A DNA stretch of 64,000 bases. Source: JAIVJG01 sp964236735 (GTDB taxonomy: Bacteria; Acidobacteriota; Blastocatellia; Pyrinomonadales; Pyrinomonadaceae). The position numbers and the translations under genes were made by a program. The stretch is taken from the NCBI GenBank assembly GCA_964236735.1, contig CAXSFM010000005.1:62001-126000 (forward strand), in the 5' to 3' direction. Below the pieces are notes generated by a model. The model saw nothing but the letters and a program-made list of their open reading frames with translations, did no database searches and was not told where the DNA came from. Shown piece after piece: positions 7,889 through 15,855 of this stretch; the first letter of the stretch is position 1, and each line of letters begins with the position of its first letter.

Positions 7889-9049
7889 TCATCCCTGCTG
7901 CGCCGCCATCTCGCCGTTGAGTTTCAAAATCTCCAGCGTCATCTCAGCCGAGGCGTACATGTCTTTCACGTCGAGCCATTCCTTGACGGTGTGGATGGCA
8001 CGCATCCCCGTGCCGAGGTTGGCGCATTCGATGCCGCGCTTGTTGAAGATGTTGGCGTCGCAGCCGCCGCCCGATGCGAGCGTCTTCACGTCGAGTCCCA
8101 TGCGCGACGCGGCTTCAAGCACGAGTTTGACGACGCGCGAATCGTCCGAGACATCCATCGAATAATATTCGCGCGTGACTTCCGCTTCGACTCTCCCGCG
8201 CGTGGTTGTGCCCGCGACGGTCACTTCGTATTTCGCCGCCGCGTCTTCGAGACACTTAATCATGTGCTTGGTTTGCGCTTCGAGCTTGTCTTCGTCGAGC
8301 GAGCGCGCCTCGCCCTTGAGCGTGACGAGATTGGTGATGATGTTCGTCGCTTCGCCGCCGCGGATGACGCCGATGTTGGCGGTCGTCACGTCGTCTATGC
8401 GTCCAAGCTTCATCGCAGCAATGGCTTCGGCGGCGATGCGGATGGCGGAGATGCCTTCTTCGGGCGCGACGCCGGCGTGCGATTCGAGGCCGTAGATTTT
8501 GAACTCGAAGTGGTTGGCCGAAGGGCCTTTGGTGAAGAGGAAGCCGGGATCGTCCGAGTCGAAGACGAGTCCGTACTTCGCGTTCAACTTCGACACGTCA
8601 ACGTGCTTCGCGCCGAGCAGCCCAACCTCTTCGCAGATGGAGAAGACGGCTTCGATTCCTGTGTGCGGGATGGATTGCTCTTGCAGGCAGCGAATCGTTT
8701 CGATAATCACGGCGCAGCCGGATTTGTCGTCGCCGCCTAAGACGGTCGTGCCGTCGGTGCGAATGATGTCGCCCTCGATGATGGGCTTGACGCCCTCGCC
8801 GGGCACGACCGTATCCATGTGCGCCGACATCATAATCGTCTCCGCGCCGGGAATCGTGCCGCGAAAACGCGCGATGACGTTGCCGGAGTTGCCGCCGACT
8901 TTTTCCCCCGCGTCGTCAATCTCGACGACAGCACCCATCTCCTCGCAAATCTTTTTGATGCGCTCGGCGACATCTCTCTCTTTGCGCGAGGTGCTGTCAA
9001 TCTGGACGAGTTCGAGCAACAGATTCTTGATGCGTTCCTGATTTATCAT
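7889..9049 (-). CDS. M20-family metallopeptidase, PepT-like
   Basis: Cytosolic di-zinc peptidase. From the ATG at 9049, preceded by GGAG at 7 bases, it has 386 residues. The first metal motif is MSAHMDTVVPG (His and the structural Asp), the bridging Asp lies in VLGGDDKSG, the catalytic Glu pair in ICEEVGLLGAKHVD, and a further ligand Asp in FDSDDPG. A final histidine lies near GMRAIHTVKEW. The organisation, with the dimerisation lid at about 190-300, matches the PepT-like branch of M20, which releases N-terminal residues from small peptides. The exact substrate is not visible. Confidence 0.88.
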   Translation of the reverse strand: MINQERIKNLLLELVQIDSTSRKERDVAERIKKICEEMGAVVEIDDAGEKVGGNSGNVIARFRGTIPGAETIMMSAHMDTVVPGEGVKPIIEGDIIRTDGTTVLGGDDKSGCAVIIETIRCLQEQSIPHTGIEAVFSICEEVGLLGAKHVDVSKLNAKYGLVFDSDDPGFLFTKGPSANHFEFKIYGLESHAGVAPEEGISAIRIAAEAIAAMKLGRIDDVTTANIGVIRGGEATNIITNLVTLKGEARSLDEDKLEAQTKHMIKCLEDAAAKYEVTVAGTTTRGRVEAEVTREYYSMDVSDDSRVVKLVLEAASRMGLDVKTLASGGGCDANIFNKRGIECANLGTGMRAIHTVKEWLDVKDMYASAEMTLEILKLNGEMAAQQG

Positions 9050-9165
9050 GCGAAGTCTCCTTACAAGCGAGCCTGATGGTGTCCGGCAATGCAATCTACA
9101 AATTCTATTTGCGTGATGCGGCTGGCGAAGTTTCGGTCATCCTACTACATGCCTTTGCCGTCGCG

Positions 9166-9990
9166 CTATGAATCAAGCTGTGACGAATGCGAGCCGCTGA
9201 GTTCGTCGAGCGCGCGTTGCAACTCATTGCGCTTGAGTTCAACCGTCGCGTCGTCGGCGTCTGCGGGCACGTAAATCGGCGGCGCGATGCGGACGACGGC
9301 GCGCGTGAAGGGCAGTGGAATCTGGAAGCGATCCCAGCTTGAGACGGCGATATGCCGCGCGGCGTTGACGGCGAAGGGAAGCACGGGCTGCCCCGTCTTT
9401 TTCGCGAGCAGAATCGCGCCGGTCTTGGCGACGTGGCGCGGGCCGCGCGGCCCGTCAATGGTAAAGGCCGTCGGGCGACCGGCGCGCACGAGCCTGACCA
9501 TTTCGATGAGCGCGCCGACGCCGCCGCGCGACGAGCTTCCGCGCGCCGCGCCGTAGCCGAAGCGTTGGATGAAGCGCGCGATGTATTCACCGTCGAAGCT
9601 CCGCGAAGTCATCACGACGATGCCGCGCCGCCGCCAGAAATAAGTCGCGAGAAAAACGCGGTCATGCCAGAAAGTGTAGATGGGCAGGCCACGACCGGCG
9701 TTATTGCTGCTGACGTCGCTCGCGCGCGTCGCTGCCTGCCAGTATTCCCAGCCCTCGACACGCCAGCGCACCGTGCGTCCGATGAGAGCGATGAGCACGT
9801 AAAAAACGAGGTCGGCGGCGCGGATGAGCAGACGTTTTTTTGGCGTGTAGTCCGACAAATCGGCGAAACGATAAGCCCGCGCGACACGTTCGTCCGTTGC
9901 CGCACCATTCGTTCCTGTGCCGCGCGCGTCATTATGCGAAGACGTTGATGACGGCGGCGAGCTTTGTTCTCTGTCGGCGGAAGCCTGCAT
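9166..9990 (-). CDS. DUF374 lysophospholipid acyltransferase-like protein
   Basis: Probable membrane-associated acyltransferase of 274 residues from the ATG at 9990. A hydrophobic segment (LIRAADLVFYVLIALIG) lies near residue 60. The acyltransferase-like core includes YTFWHDRVFLATYFW with the H-x4-5 pattern used in place of the usual HX4D, then SRSFDGEYIARFIQRFGYGA and TIDGPRGPRHVAKTGAILLA. This combination is typical of DUF374, a family related to late acylation of lipid A-like lipids. Longer start choices exist, but the N-terminus then runs into non-conserved sequence. The 5' side adjoins a heptad hairpin. Confidence 0.85.
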   Translation of the reverse strand: MQASADREQSSPPSSTSSHNDARGTGTNGAATDERVARAYRFADLSDYTPKKRLLIRAADLVFYVLIALIGRTVRWRVEGWEYWQAATRASDVSSNNAGRGLPIYTFWHDRVFLATYFWRRRGIVVMTSRSFDGEYIARFIQRFGYGAARGSSSRGGVGALIEMVRLVRAGRPTAFTIDGPRGPRHVAKTGAILLAKKTGQPVLPFAVNAARHIAVSSWDRFQIPLPFTRAVVRIAPPIYVPADADDATVELKRNELQRALDELSGSHSSQLDS

Positions 9991-10028
9991 AAGTTTTGAC
10001 TGCGAACGAGCGGCGAGTCTAACAAAAA

Positions 10029-10170
10029 CAGTGGCTGGTGGGCAGTGGTCAGTGATCAGCGCGAACGTCACAGTTACGCCCGTCTCTTCACGGCCTGCCG
10101 GCTCGTTCCTTCACTGTCCACCGGCCACTGTCCCCTGCCTACTGTTCGTTGCCCAGTGTCCGCCGGTCAC
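10029..10170. repeat. Heptad-period inverted repeat, locus 5
   Basis: Left arm 10029-10060 has GTGGGCA, GTGGTCA and GTGATCA units. The longer right arm (10112-10170) has eight degenerate units such as ACTGTCC, ACCGGCC and GCCGGTC. The complement is imperfect but the 7-bp step is kept throughout. It lies in the divergent gap between the DUF374 gene and the receiver-HATPase gene. Confidence 0.75.
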
Positions 10171-10308
10171 AGCTTCTATGCTATATTTGGAAACACTGCG
10201 CGCGACAAAGTCGTTAAGAGCGTAGGCGGGAAGCTGTTGTGCATTTGCGGACAACGTCTCCCACATCCCTCCCCAAATGTTCAGGTAGTATGTAAGACAC
10301 AGACGCAT

Positions 10309-11187
10309 ATGATGGAGAAGCGACGCATCCTCATCGTTGACGGCAATGCCGAACTCCGCGACGTACTCTCGGACGTGATGCGCGAGATGGGGCATGAAGT
10401 GGTAGCGACGGGCGACCGCGCGGAAGCCGTCGCACGCGAAGACCTCGAAGACTTCGATCTCATCATCAGCGACCTGACGGAAGACGCGGACAGCGGCGTG
10501 CAAATTTTGAGCGAGTTGAAACGCAAGCGTCTGTTCGTCCCCGTCGTCGTCTCTTCAGAAGAAGCGCAGCACAACTTTCTCGTCAAAGCCTTCCGTGTCG
10601 GCGCGGCGAATTACTTACGCAAGCCTTACGAGCGCGAAGAGCTACGCAGCATCGTCGAAAAGACGCTCGGCTACAAACTCCGCTTCGTCGAAGACCTGAA
10701 GGTGCTCCCTTACGTGCGCGAGCACATCGAGTTCGAGTTGCCAAGCGACATCTCTTTGATGAACGGTGTGCTGCATTACTTAATCGAGCGCGTCGCCTCG
10801 CTCGGCGTCGTCAAGCCCGACTCGTCGAATCTCTTCATCGCGCTCGACGAAGCCTTCGTCAACGCCGTCAAGCACGGCAACGGCGGCGACCCCACGAAAC
10901 TCGTCCGCATTACCGCCGACATCTCGTCGAAGGAGGCGCGCTTCGTCGTCGAAGACGAGGGCGCGGGCTTCAACGTCAAAGAAATTCCAGACCCGCTCGA
11001 TCCATCGAACCTGTTCAAGACTTCGGGGCGCGGCGTCCTGCTCATCCACAACATCATGGACGAAGTCACCTACAACGAGCGCGGCAACAAGCTGACGATG
11101 ATTAAGCGTCCCGAACAATCTCTCGACGCTGAATTGATAGACTCGCTCAGTCCAGCCGACGATGACCACCCCACCTCCAACAGTTAA
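10309..11187 (+). CDS. Receiver domain fused to an anti-sigma-type HATPase domain
   Basis: Signalling protein of 292 residues. Residues 4-125 are a response-regulator receiver with RRILIVDGNAELRDVL, the phospho-acceptor Asp in FDLIISDLTED and the Lys in NYLRKPYEREEL. Residues 160-270 are a GHKL ATPase of the RsbW/SpoIIAB type: ALDEAFVNAVKHGNGGD is the N-box, VEDEGAGFNVKEIPDP the G1 box and TSGRGVLLIHNIMDEV the G2 box. There is no DNA-binding domain. Such a fusion could phosphorylate or sequester an anti-sigma antagonist in response to a phosphorelay. No partner kinase or sigma factor lies in the window. ATG ATG at 10309 and 10312 are equivalent starts. Confidence 0.88.
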   Translation: MMEKRRILIVDGNAELRDVLSDVMREMGHEVVATGDRAEAVAREDLEDFDLIISDLTEDADSGVQILSELKRKRLFVPVVVSSEEAQHNFLVKAFRVGAANYLRKPYEREELRSIVEKTLGYKLRFVEDLKVLPYVREHIEFELPSDISLMNGVLHYLIERVASLGVVKPDSSNLFIALDEAFVNAVKHGNGGDPTKLVRITADISSKEARFVVEDEGAGFNVKEIPDPLDPSNLFKTSGRGVLLIHNIMDEVTYNERGNKLTMIKRPEQSLDAELIDSLSPADDDHPTSNS

Positions 11188-12811
11188 AATTGGCGGCGAC
11201 AACCACCACCACATCATTACGCCCAACATGAAGCAGCCGCGCGTGATCAATATAACGAGACTGCTCATGCTGTTCGCCGCCATCTTCGCCGCAGTCTTTC
11301 TAGTTCATCTGCCCGTACTCAATCTGCCTTATTACTGGGACGAGGCCGGCTACTTCATTCCCGCCGCGCGCGACATCTACACCGGTTGGGATTTCGTCCC
11401 GCACTCGACGCTCTCGAACGCGCACCCGCCTCTCGTGATGACATATCTCGCGCTGGCGTGGAAGCTCTTTGGCTTTCACATCCCTGTCGCACGCGCGGCG
11501 ATGCTCTTTGTCTCTTCGCTCGCGTTGCTCGGCGTCTTTCGCCTCTCGGAGCGCGTGGCGAATAGAGATGTGGCGTGGGCAACCATGTTATGTACCGCGT
11601 TCTATCCGGTCTTCTTCGCGCAAAGTTCGCTCGCGCATCTCGACCTGACCGTCGCGGCGTTGACGATCTGGGGACTCTACTTTTATTTGCCTGCGCGCGT
11701 TGACGAAGACAACGAATCAACTGCGCCGCCATCATCATCGCCAACGCATTTCGACGACAAAGATTTCTCGCGCATGACGGATGACGAGCGCGTCCGGCGC
11801 GGCGTGTCCATCTTTCTCTTCGCGCTCGCCGGCATCACGAAAGAGACGGCTGTGCTCGTGCCTCTGACGTTGTGCGCGTGGGAAATTGTGTGCTGGCTCG
11901 CCGCGGGGCGAAAAAGCGAGACGCGCCCCGCGTTTTGCTTGAATCAGCGTTCCACTTTGGCGCGTGCGCTGACACTACTGTTAACGCTCGCGCCGCTCGC
12001 GCTGTGGTTCGCGTACCACCGGCATGTGACCGGCTACACCTTCGGCAACCCGGAATATTTTCGCTACAACGTCGCTTCGACGTTCAACCTCTCGCGCGTC
12101 TCGGATGCCTTCTGGGAGCGAATCAAGCACGTCACGTTTCACATGAATCTATACGCGCTGACGCTCGCCGCGCTCGTCGCGATGTTCTTTCGCGCCAGAC
12201 GCGACGGCGACGTAGAGCGCAGACGAATTGACGTGCCCGTGCAACTCGTCTTCGCGCTGCTCATCATCGCGCACGTCTGCGCGCTCTCAGTCGTCGGCGG
12301 CGCAATTCTCGCGCGTTACCTGTTGCCCGTCTATCCGCTCGTAATGCTCATCTGCGTCTCGACGGTCTGGCGGCGTGTGCGCCAATGGCGTCTCGTCGTC
12401 GCAGGCGTGTGCATCTGTTTCGCCCTCGCCCTCGTCATCAATCCGCCGTACAGTTTTCCCTGGGAAGATAATCTCGCCTATCGCGATTTCGTCATGCTGC
12501 ACAAAGACGCCGCGCGCTTCATCTCGGACAAGTACGCGGGGGCGCGCGTGTTGACGACGTGGCCGGCGTCGGACGAGTTGAAGAATCCATACCTCGGCTA
12601 TCTCGACGGGCCGCTCGAAGTTTTCCCTCTTGAGAGTTTCAAACGCGAAGACGTTGAGCGCGCCGTCGCGCAAAAATCGCAGTACGACGTGGCGCTTCTT
12701 TATTCGACGCACGGCGGCCTCTCGGCGGAAGAAATCGCGCAGACGCTCGGCGGGCGCATCGTTTTTCGCGAAGACCGCAAAGGCCAATGGATCGCCGTGT
12801 TGGAGAAGTAA
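11162..12811 (+). CDS. Membrane glycosyltransferase, GT39/ArnT-like
   Basis: Integral membrane protein of up to 549 residues. A first membrane helix (LLMLFAAIFAAVFLVHL) is followed by the periplasmic loop NLPYYWDEAGYFIPAARDI with the acidic D-E pair typical of polyprenol-phosphate-sugar transferases of the PMT/ArnT fold. About ten more hydrophobic helices follow, and a C-terminal periplasmic domain. The family transfers sugars from lipid carriers to lipid or protein on the periplasmic face; the acceptor here is unknown. The frame overlaps the preceding gene by 26 bases, but an ATG at 11228 would avoid overlap. The stop codon touches the MITE-like element. Confidence 0.85.
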   Translation: MTTPPPTVKIGGDNHHHIITPNMKQPRVINITRLLMLFAAIFAAVFLVHLPVLNLPYYWDEAGYFIPAARDIYTGWDFVPHSTLSNAHPPLVMTYLALAWKLFGFHIPVARAAMLFVSSLALLGVFRLSERVANRDVAWATMLCTAFYPVFFAQSSLAHLDLTVAALTIWGLYFYLPARVDEDNESTAPPSSSPTHFDDKDFSRMTDDERVRRGVSIFLFALAGITKETAVLVPLTLCAWEIVCWLAAGRKSETRPAFCLNQRSTLARALTLLLTLAPLALWFAYHRHVTGYTFGNPEYFRYNVASTFNLSRVSDAFWERIKHVTFHMNLYALTLAALVAMFFRARRDGDVERRRIDVPVQLVFALLIIAHVCALSVVGGAILARYLLPVYPLVMLICVSTVWRRVRQWRLVVAGVCICFALALVINPPYSFPWEDNLAYRDFVMLHKDAARFISDKYAGARVLTTWPASDELKNPYLGYLDGPLEVFPLESFKREDVERAVAQKSQYDVALLYSTHGGLSAEEIAQTLGGRIVFREDRKGQWIAVLEK

Positions 12812-12926
12812 TACCAAGTTGCAGTAAAAGAAAAGGTCTGTGCTTTGGCGGGCTTATCCCGCCAAACTTCGGATACCGCAGCATTGAAGCGCAAAGCCAA
12901 ATTCTCTTTTCAGCGCAACTTGGTAT
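12811..12926. mobile_element. MITE-like palindromic element
   Basis: A 116-bp segment bounded by perfect 12-bp inverted ends, ATACCAAGTTGC and its complement. The similarity continues inward as A-rich against T-rich sequence. The centre holds a 9-bp perfect stem (TTTGGCGGG, loop CTTAT, CCCGCCAAA at 12844-12866). It contains no gene. Its first base completes the stop codon of the glycosyltransferase gene. Confidence 0.6.
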
Positions 12927-12944
12927 CAGAGTGTCATAAATAAA

Positions 12945-12972
12945 AGAGGCTGCGAAAAATCCGCAGCCCCTC
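12945..12972 (-). terminator. Terminator of the Lys/Ala-rich small protein gene
   Basis: Stem GAGGCTGCG against CGCAGCC-CCTC with loop AAAAAT. Read on the minus strand it is followed by TTTTATTT. It lies 45 bases downstream of the small gene that ends at 13017. Confidence 0.75.
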
Positions 12973-13016
12973 TGAGATTATTCAGCGTTCGAGTTCTCGT
13001 GAGACGCTCGAAGAAA

Positions 13017-13271
13017 TTATTTCCCGCCCTTTTTCTGCGCCAGCGCGCTGCCGGCCGCGACCTTGCTCTTTTTGCCCGTGCTCTTGCTCTGCAAAACTTC
13101 GGATGCTTTGTCAGCGGCGGCTTTGCCGGTGGCTTTGATTTTACTTTGATCAGCCTGCGAGAGCGCGCTGCCGGCGGCGCTCTTGCTGGAACTGGCGGTG
13201 CGCCCATCGCGCAAGACTTTCGAGGCCGCGCTCGCCGCTTTTTTGCCCGTGTGTTTTGTTTCGTTGCCCAT
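13017..13271 (-). CDS. Small Lys/Ala-rich protein with an internal duplication
   Basis: An 84-residue, highly basic, low-complexity protein that I do not recognise by function. Two copies of a unit of about 30 residues can be seen: GKKAASAASKVLRDG to AAGSALSQ (9-38), and GKAAADKASEVLQS to AAGSALAQ (49-79). AAGSAL is identical in both. Composition resembles nucleoid-associated tails and stress-induced basic proteins, but this is only a resemblance. A strong AGGAG lies 9 bases before the ATG and a terminator follows, so it forms its own transcript. Confidence 0.65.
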   Translation of the reverse strand: MGNETKHTGKKAASAASKVLRDGRTASSSKSAAGSALSQADQSKIKATGKAAADKASEVLQSKSTGKKSKVAAGSALAQKKGGK

Positions 13272-13477
13272 CGTTCGTGGTCTCCTCTTTTTGTTGATAA
13301 TTCAAATTTCCGCGCAAAGTTTATCCGAAGATGCTCTTTCATCCTAGATAAAATTTCGCCTCGAAGAAAATTCGCGCCGGAGGTTTCATGTGTCATCCAA
13401 TGCGCCGCTTCTGGCGAGCGCGGACGAAACTATCAAGGACTGCTGTCTCGCAGAAGACGGCGTTGATTGCCACGCCG

Positions 13478-13512
13478 CGACTGCCTTCTGCATACTGCCT
13501 CCTGCTTACTGC
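13478..13512. repeat. Heptad repeat arm without a clear partner, locus 6
   Basis: Five units with a 7-bp step (CTTCTGC, ATACTGC, CTCCTGC, TTACTGC and a first CGACTGC). No good complementary arm is visible nearby. It ends 8 bases before the LolC/E start codon and replaces a recognisable ribosome binding site there. Confidence 0.65.
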
Positions 13513-13520
13513 TTTTTTCC

Positions 13521-14858
13521 ATGATGCCCTACGAACTTTTTCTCGCGCTCAGATACTTGCGCGTGCGTCGCGGGCGGCGCGTCGTGAAGTTGACGGCGGC
13601 GGCGGCCATCGTCGGCATCGCGTGCGGCGTCGCGTCGCTCATCATCGCGCTGTCGCTGGCGAATGGTTTCCGAGACGAGTTGCGCGACAAGATTTTGCGC
13701 GGCACAGCGCACGTCACAGCCTTGCGCGCCGACGGCGGAGCGATCAGAGAGCCGCATGTTGCCGTCGCGCGCCTGCGCGAGGTTGAAGGCGTCGTGGATG
13801 CCGCGACGACGACTTACGAGGGCGCGTTGTTGAGCGGCCCCGCCGGGTCGTCTTACGCCGTGATGCGCGGCATTGACAACGACTCGCCGCGCGCCGTTGC
13901 GGAAGTCGCGCGCACGCTCGTCAACGGCTCGGTCGAGTCGCTCTTCAGTGCGGCGATGAAAACAGGCGATGCGTCCGCACAGTCGAATGAGACTTCATCG
14001 CCGAAGTCGAATCAAATTTCTTCATCAAAGTCGAACGAAAATTTATTAAGGTTGAACGAAACGCCCGCGCCAATCATCGTCGGTGCGGATTTGGCTTCGC
14101 GCACGGGACTCGCGCAGGTGGGCGACGAGGGTTGGTTGATCGTCGGCGCGCGTTCGGCGAGCGCTGACGGATTTGTGCCGCGCTCGCGCCGCGTGCGCGT
14201 GGCGGGAGTCTTCCGCGCCGGCCTCTACGATTACGACGCGACGTGGGCGTACCTCTCTTACGCCGACGTGTCGAGCCTCGCCGGTGATGATCTGAAATCT
14301 TCCGCCATCAGCATTGAGGTGCGAGACATCTACGATGTGGAGGCGGTCGCCTTGCGCGTGCGCCGCGCGCTCGGCGATGAGTGGACGACCGTTGACTGGC
14401 GCGAGGCGAACCGTCCGCTCTTTGCCGCGCTCGAACTTGAACGGCGCACCGTCGCGCTCATCATCATGCTTATCATGCTCGTCGCGGCATTGAATATTAC
14501 GACGACGCTCGTGCTCGTCGTCGTCGAGCGACGCGCGGACATCGCCGTGCTCGGAGCGTTGGGCGCAAAACCTTTGAGCGTGATGGCGATTTTTATGACG
14601 GAGGGCGCGATTGTCGGCGCGACGGGCGCGCTCGCCGGCGTCGTGCTCGGACTTTTGGCGTGCCTCGCCGGAAATTATTTCGAGTTGGTGCGCCTGCCCG
14701 CAGATGTCTATTCGATCAGCCACGTCCCACTTCACGCGCACGCGCTCGATGTGTTGTGGCCTGCGCTCGCGGCCTTCGCCGTCAGTTTGCTGGCGACGAT
14801 TTATCCGGCGCGACAGGCGGCGCGCGTGCGTCCGGCAGAGGCTCTGCGATACGAGTAA
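13521..14858 (+). CDS. ABC transporter permease, LolC/LolE (FtsX-like) family
   Basis: Inner membrane permease of a lipoprotein-releasing ABC system, 445 residues from ATG 13521 (MMPYELFLALRYLRVRRG). It has the MacB/FtsX layout: a first helix (about 24-48, AAAIVGIACGVASLIIALSL), a large periplasmic domain, and three C-terminal helices (LIIMLIMLVAALNITTTLVL, then TGALAGVVLGLLACLA and the last before PARQAARVRPAEALRYE). The C-terminal motif P-A-R-x-A-x-x-x-x-P-x-x-A-L-R is standard for the family. The periplasmic domain holds a Ser/Asn-rich repeated insert. The next gene encodes the ATPase. Confidence 0.9.
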   Translation: MMPYELFLALRYLRVRRGRRVVKLTAAAAIVGIACGVASLIIALSLANGFRDELRDKILRGTAHVTALRADGGAIREPHVAVARLREVEGVVDAATTTYEGALLSGPAGSSYAVMRGIDNDSPRAVAEVARTLVNGSVESLFSAAMKTGDASAQSNETSSPKSNQISSSKSNENLLRLNETPAPIIVGADLASRTGLAQVGDEGWLIVGARSASADGFVPRSRRVRVAGVFRAGLYDYDATWAYLSYADVSSLAGDDLKSSAISIEVRDIYDVEAVALRVRRALGDEWTTVDWREANRPLFAALELERRTVALIIMLIMLVAALNITTTLVLVVVERRADIAVLGALGAKPLSVMAIFMTEGAIVGATGALAGVVLGLLACLAGNYFELVRLPADVYSISHVPLHAHALDVLWPALAAFAVSLLATIYPARQAARVRPAEALRYE

Positions 14859-14861
14859 AAG

Positions 14862-15704
14862 ATGAGTTCAAAGTTCAAGGTTCAAAGTTCAAAGTCTCCG
14901 GCGCGTGCGGGCGGTATTGTATTTGAGAATGGGACGGATGAGACGGAAATTGAAACGCGAAACTTTGAACTCGTCGTCAGCGACTTGCGAAAGTCTTTTC
15001 GCGATCCGGCGGGTGGCGTGTTGGAGGTGTTGCGCGGCGTGACGTTCGCGGCGCGTGCGGGCGAGACGCTGGCGCTGGTCGGAGCGTCGGGTGCGGGGAA
15101 GTCAACGCTGTTGCATGTACTCGGCGGATTGGAGCGTGCGGACGGCGTGGTGATGGGCGGCACAACGATGAAGGCGACGATGACGACGGAAAAGACGGCG
15201 ATGATGACGGCGCGACTCGGAGACTTCGACATCTTGCGCGCGTCGATTTCCGAGTTGGCGGCGTGGCGCGGGCGCGAGGTCGGATTCGTCTTTCAATTTC
15301 ATCATTTGCTGGCAGACCTCTCGGCGGAGGAAAACGTCGCGCTGCCTCTGCTCGTCGCCAGACGAAGTCGAAGCGAAGCGAGGCGTACTGCCATTGAGAT
15401 GCTGGACGCGGTTGGTTTGAGCAAACGCGCGGAGCATCGCGCGGGCGAACTTTCAGGCGGCGAGCAGGCGCGAGTGGCTCTGGCGCGCTCGCTCGTCACA
15501 CGCCCGCGACTCGTGCTCGCCGACGAGCCGACGGGAAACCTGGACGCGCGCACCGGCGCGGAAGTGTGCGCGCTGCTCTTGCGCCTGTGCCGCGAGACGC
15601 GCGCCTGCGTCGTCGTCGCCACGCACAACGAAGAACTCGCGCGCGCGTGTGACCGGCGTCTGATTTTAGAAGACGGGCGTGTCAGGGAATCTGCGGACTG
15701 TTGA
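14862..15704 (+). CDS. ABC transporter ATPase, LolD-like
   Basis: ATP-binding partner of the preceding permease; together they would release lipoproteins from the inner membrane for transfer to the outer membrane. Walker A is GASGAGKST, the signature LSGGEQARVALARSL, and Walker B LVLADEPTGNLD, followed by the switch His in VVATHNEEL. Between Walker A and the Q-loop (FVFQFHHLL) lies an extra Met/Thr-rich stretch of about 25 residues (TMKATMTTEKTAMMTARL) not usual in LolD. The first 45 residues before FELVVSDLRKSF are not conserved and are partly encoded by heptad repeats, so the true start may be further in. Confidence 0.88.
   Translation: MSSKFKVQSSKSPARAGGIVFENGTDETEIETRNFELVVSDLRKSFRDPAGGVLEVLRGVTFAARAGETLALVGASGAGKSTLLHVLGGLERADGVVMGGTTMKATMTTEKTAMMTARLGDFDILRASISELAAWRGREVGFVFQFHHLLADLSAEENVALPLLVARRSRSEARRTAIEMLDAVGLSKRAEHRAGELSGGEQARVALARSLVTRPRLVLADEPTGNLDARTGAEVCALLLRLCRETRACVVVATHNEELARACDRRLILEDGRVRESADC
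14865..14971. repeat. Heptad-period inverted repeat inside a coding start, locus 7
   Basis: Left arm 14865-14895 is four units of GTTCAAA or GTTCAAG type with an exact 7-bp period. A short complementary arm (AACTTTGAACTC, 14961-14972 region) lies 65 bases on. The whole structure is inside the open frame of the LolD-like gene. Confidence 0.75.
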
Positions 15705-15733
15705 CGGCATTGACGGCTGCGGCTTTTTATAAT

Positions 15734-15763
15734 CTGACATCCGGCGATTGTTTCAGTTATAAT
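15734..15763 (+). promoter_or_regulatory. Sigma-70-type promoter of clpC
   Basis: CTGACA at 15734-15739 and TATAAT at 15758-15763 with an 18-bp spacer, 93 bases before the clpC start. No CtsR- or CIRCE-like operator is visible around it. Confidence 0.6.
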
Positions 15764-15855
15764 GTGTGGCGGTTGGTCTCGGCTCTCTCCGGGGGGCGAC
15801 AGGGCAGGCCAGACGCGAACTTCTTTTCATAAATCAGAAAGCAATTCAGGTTTTT

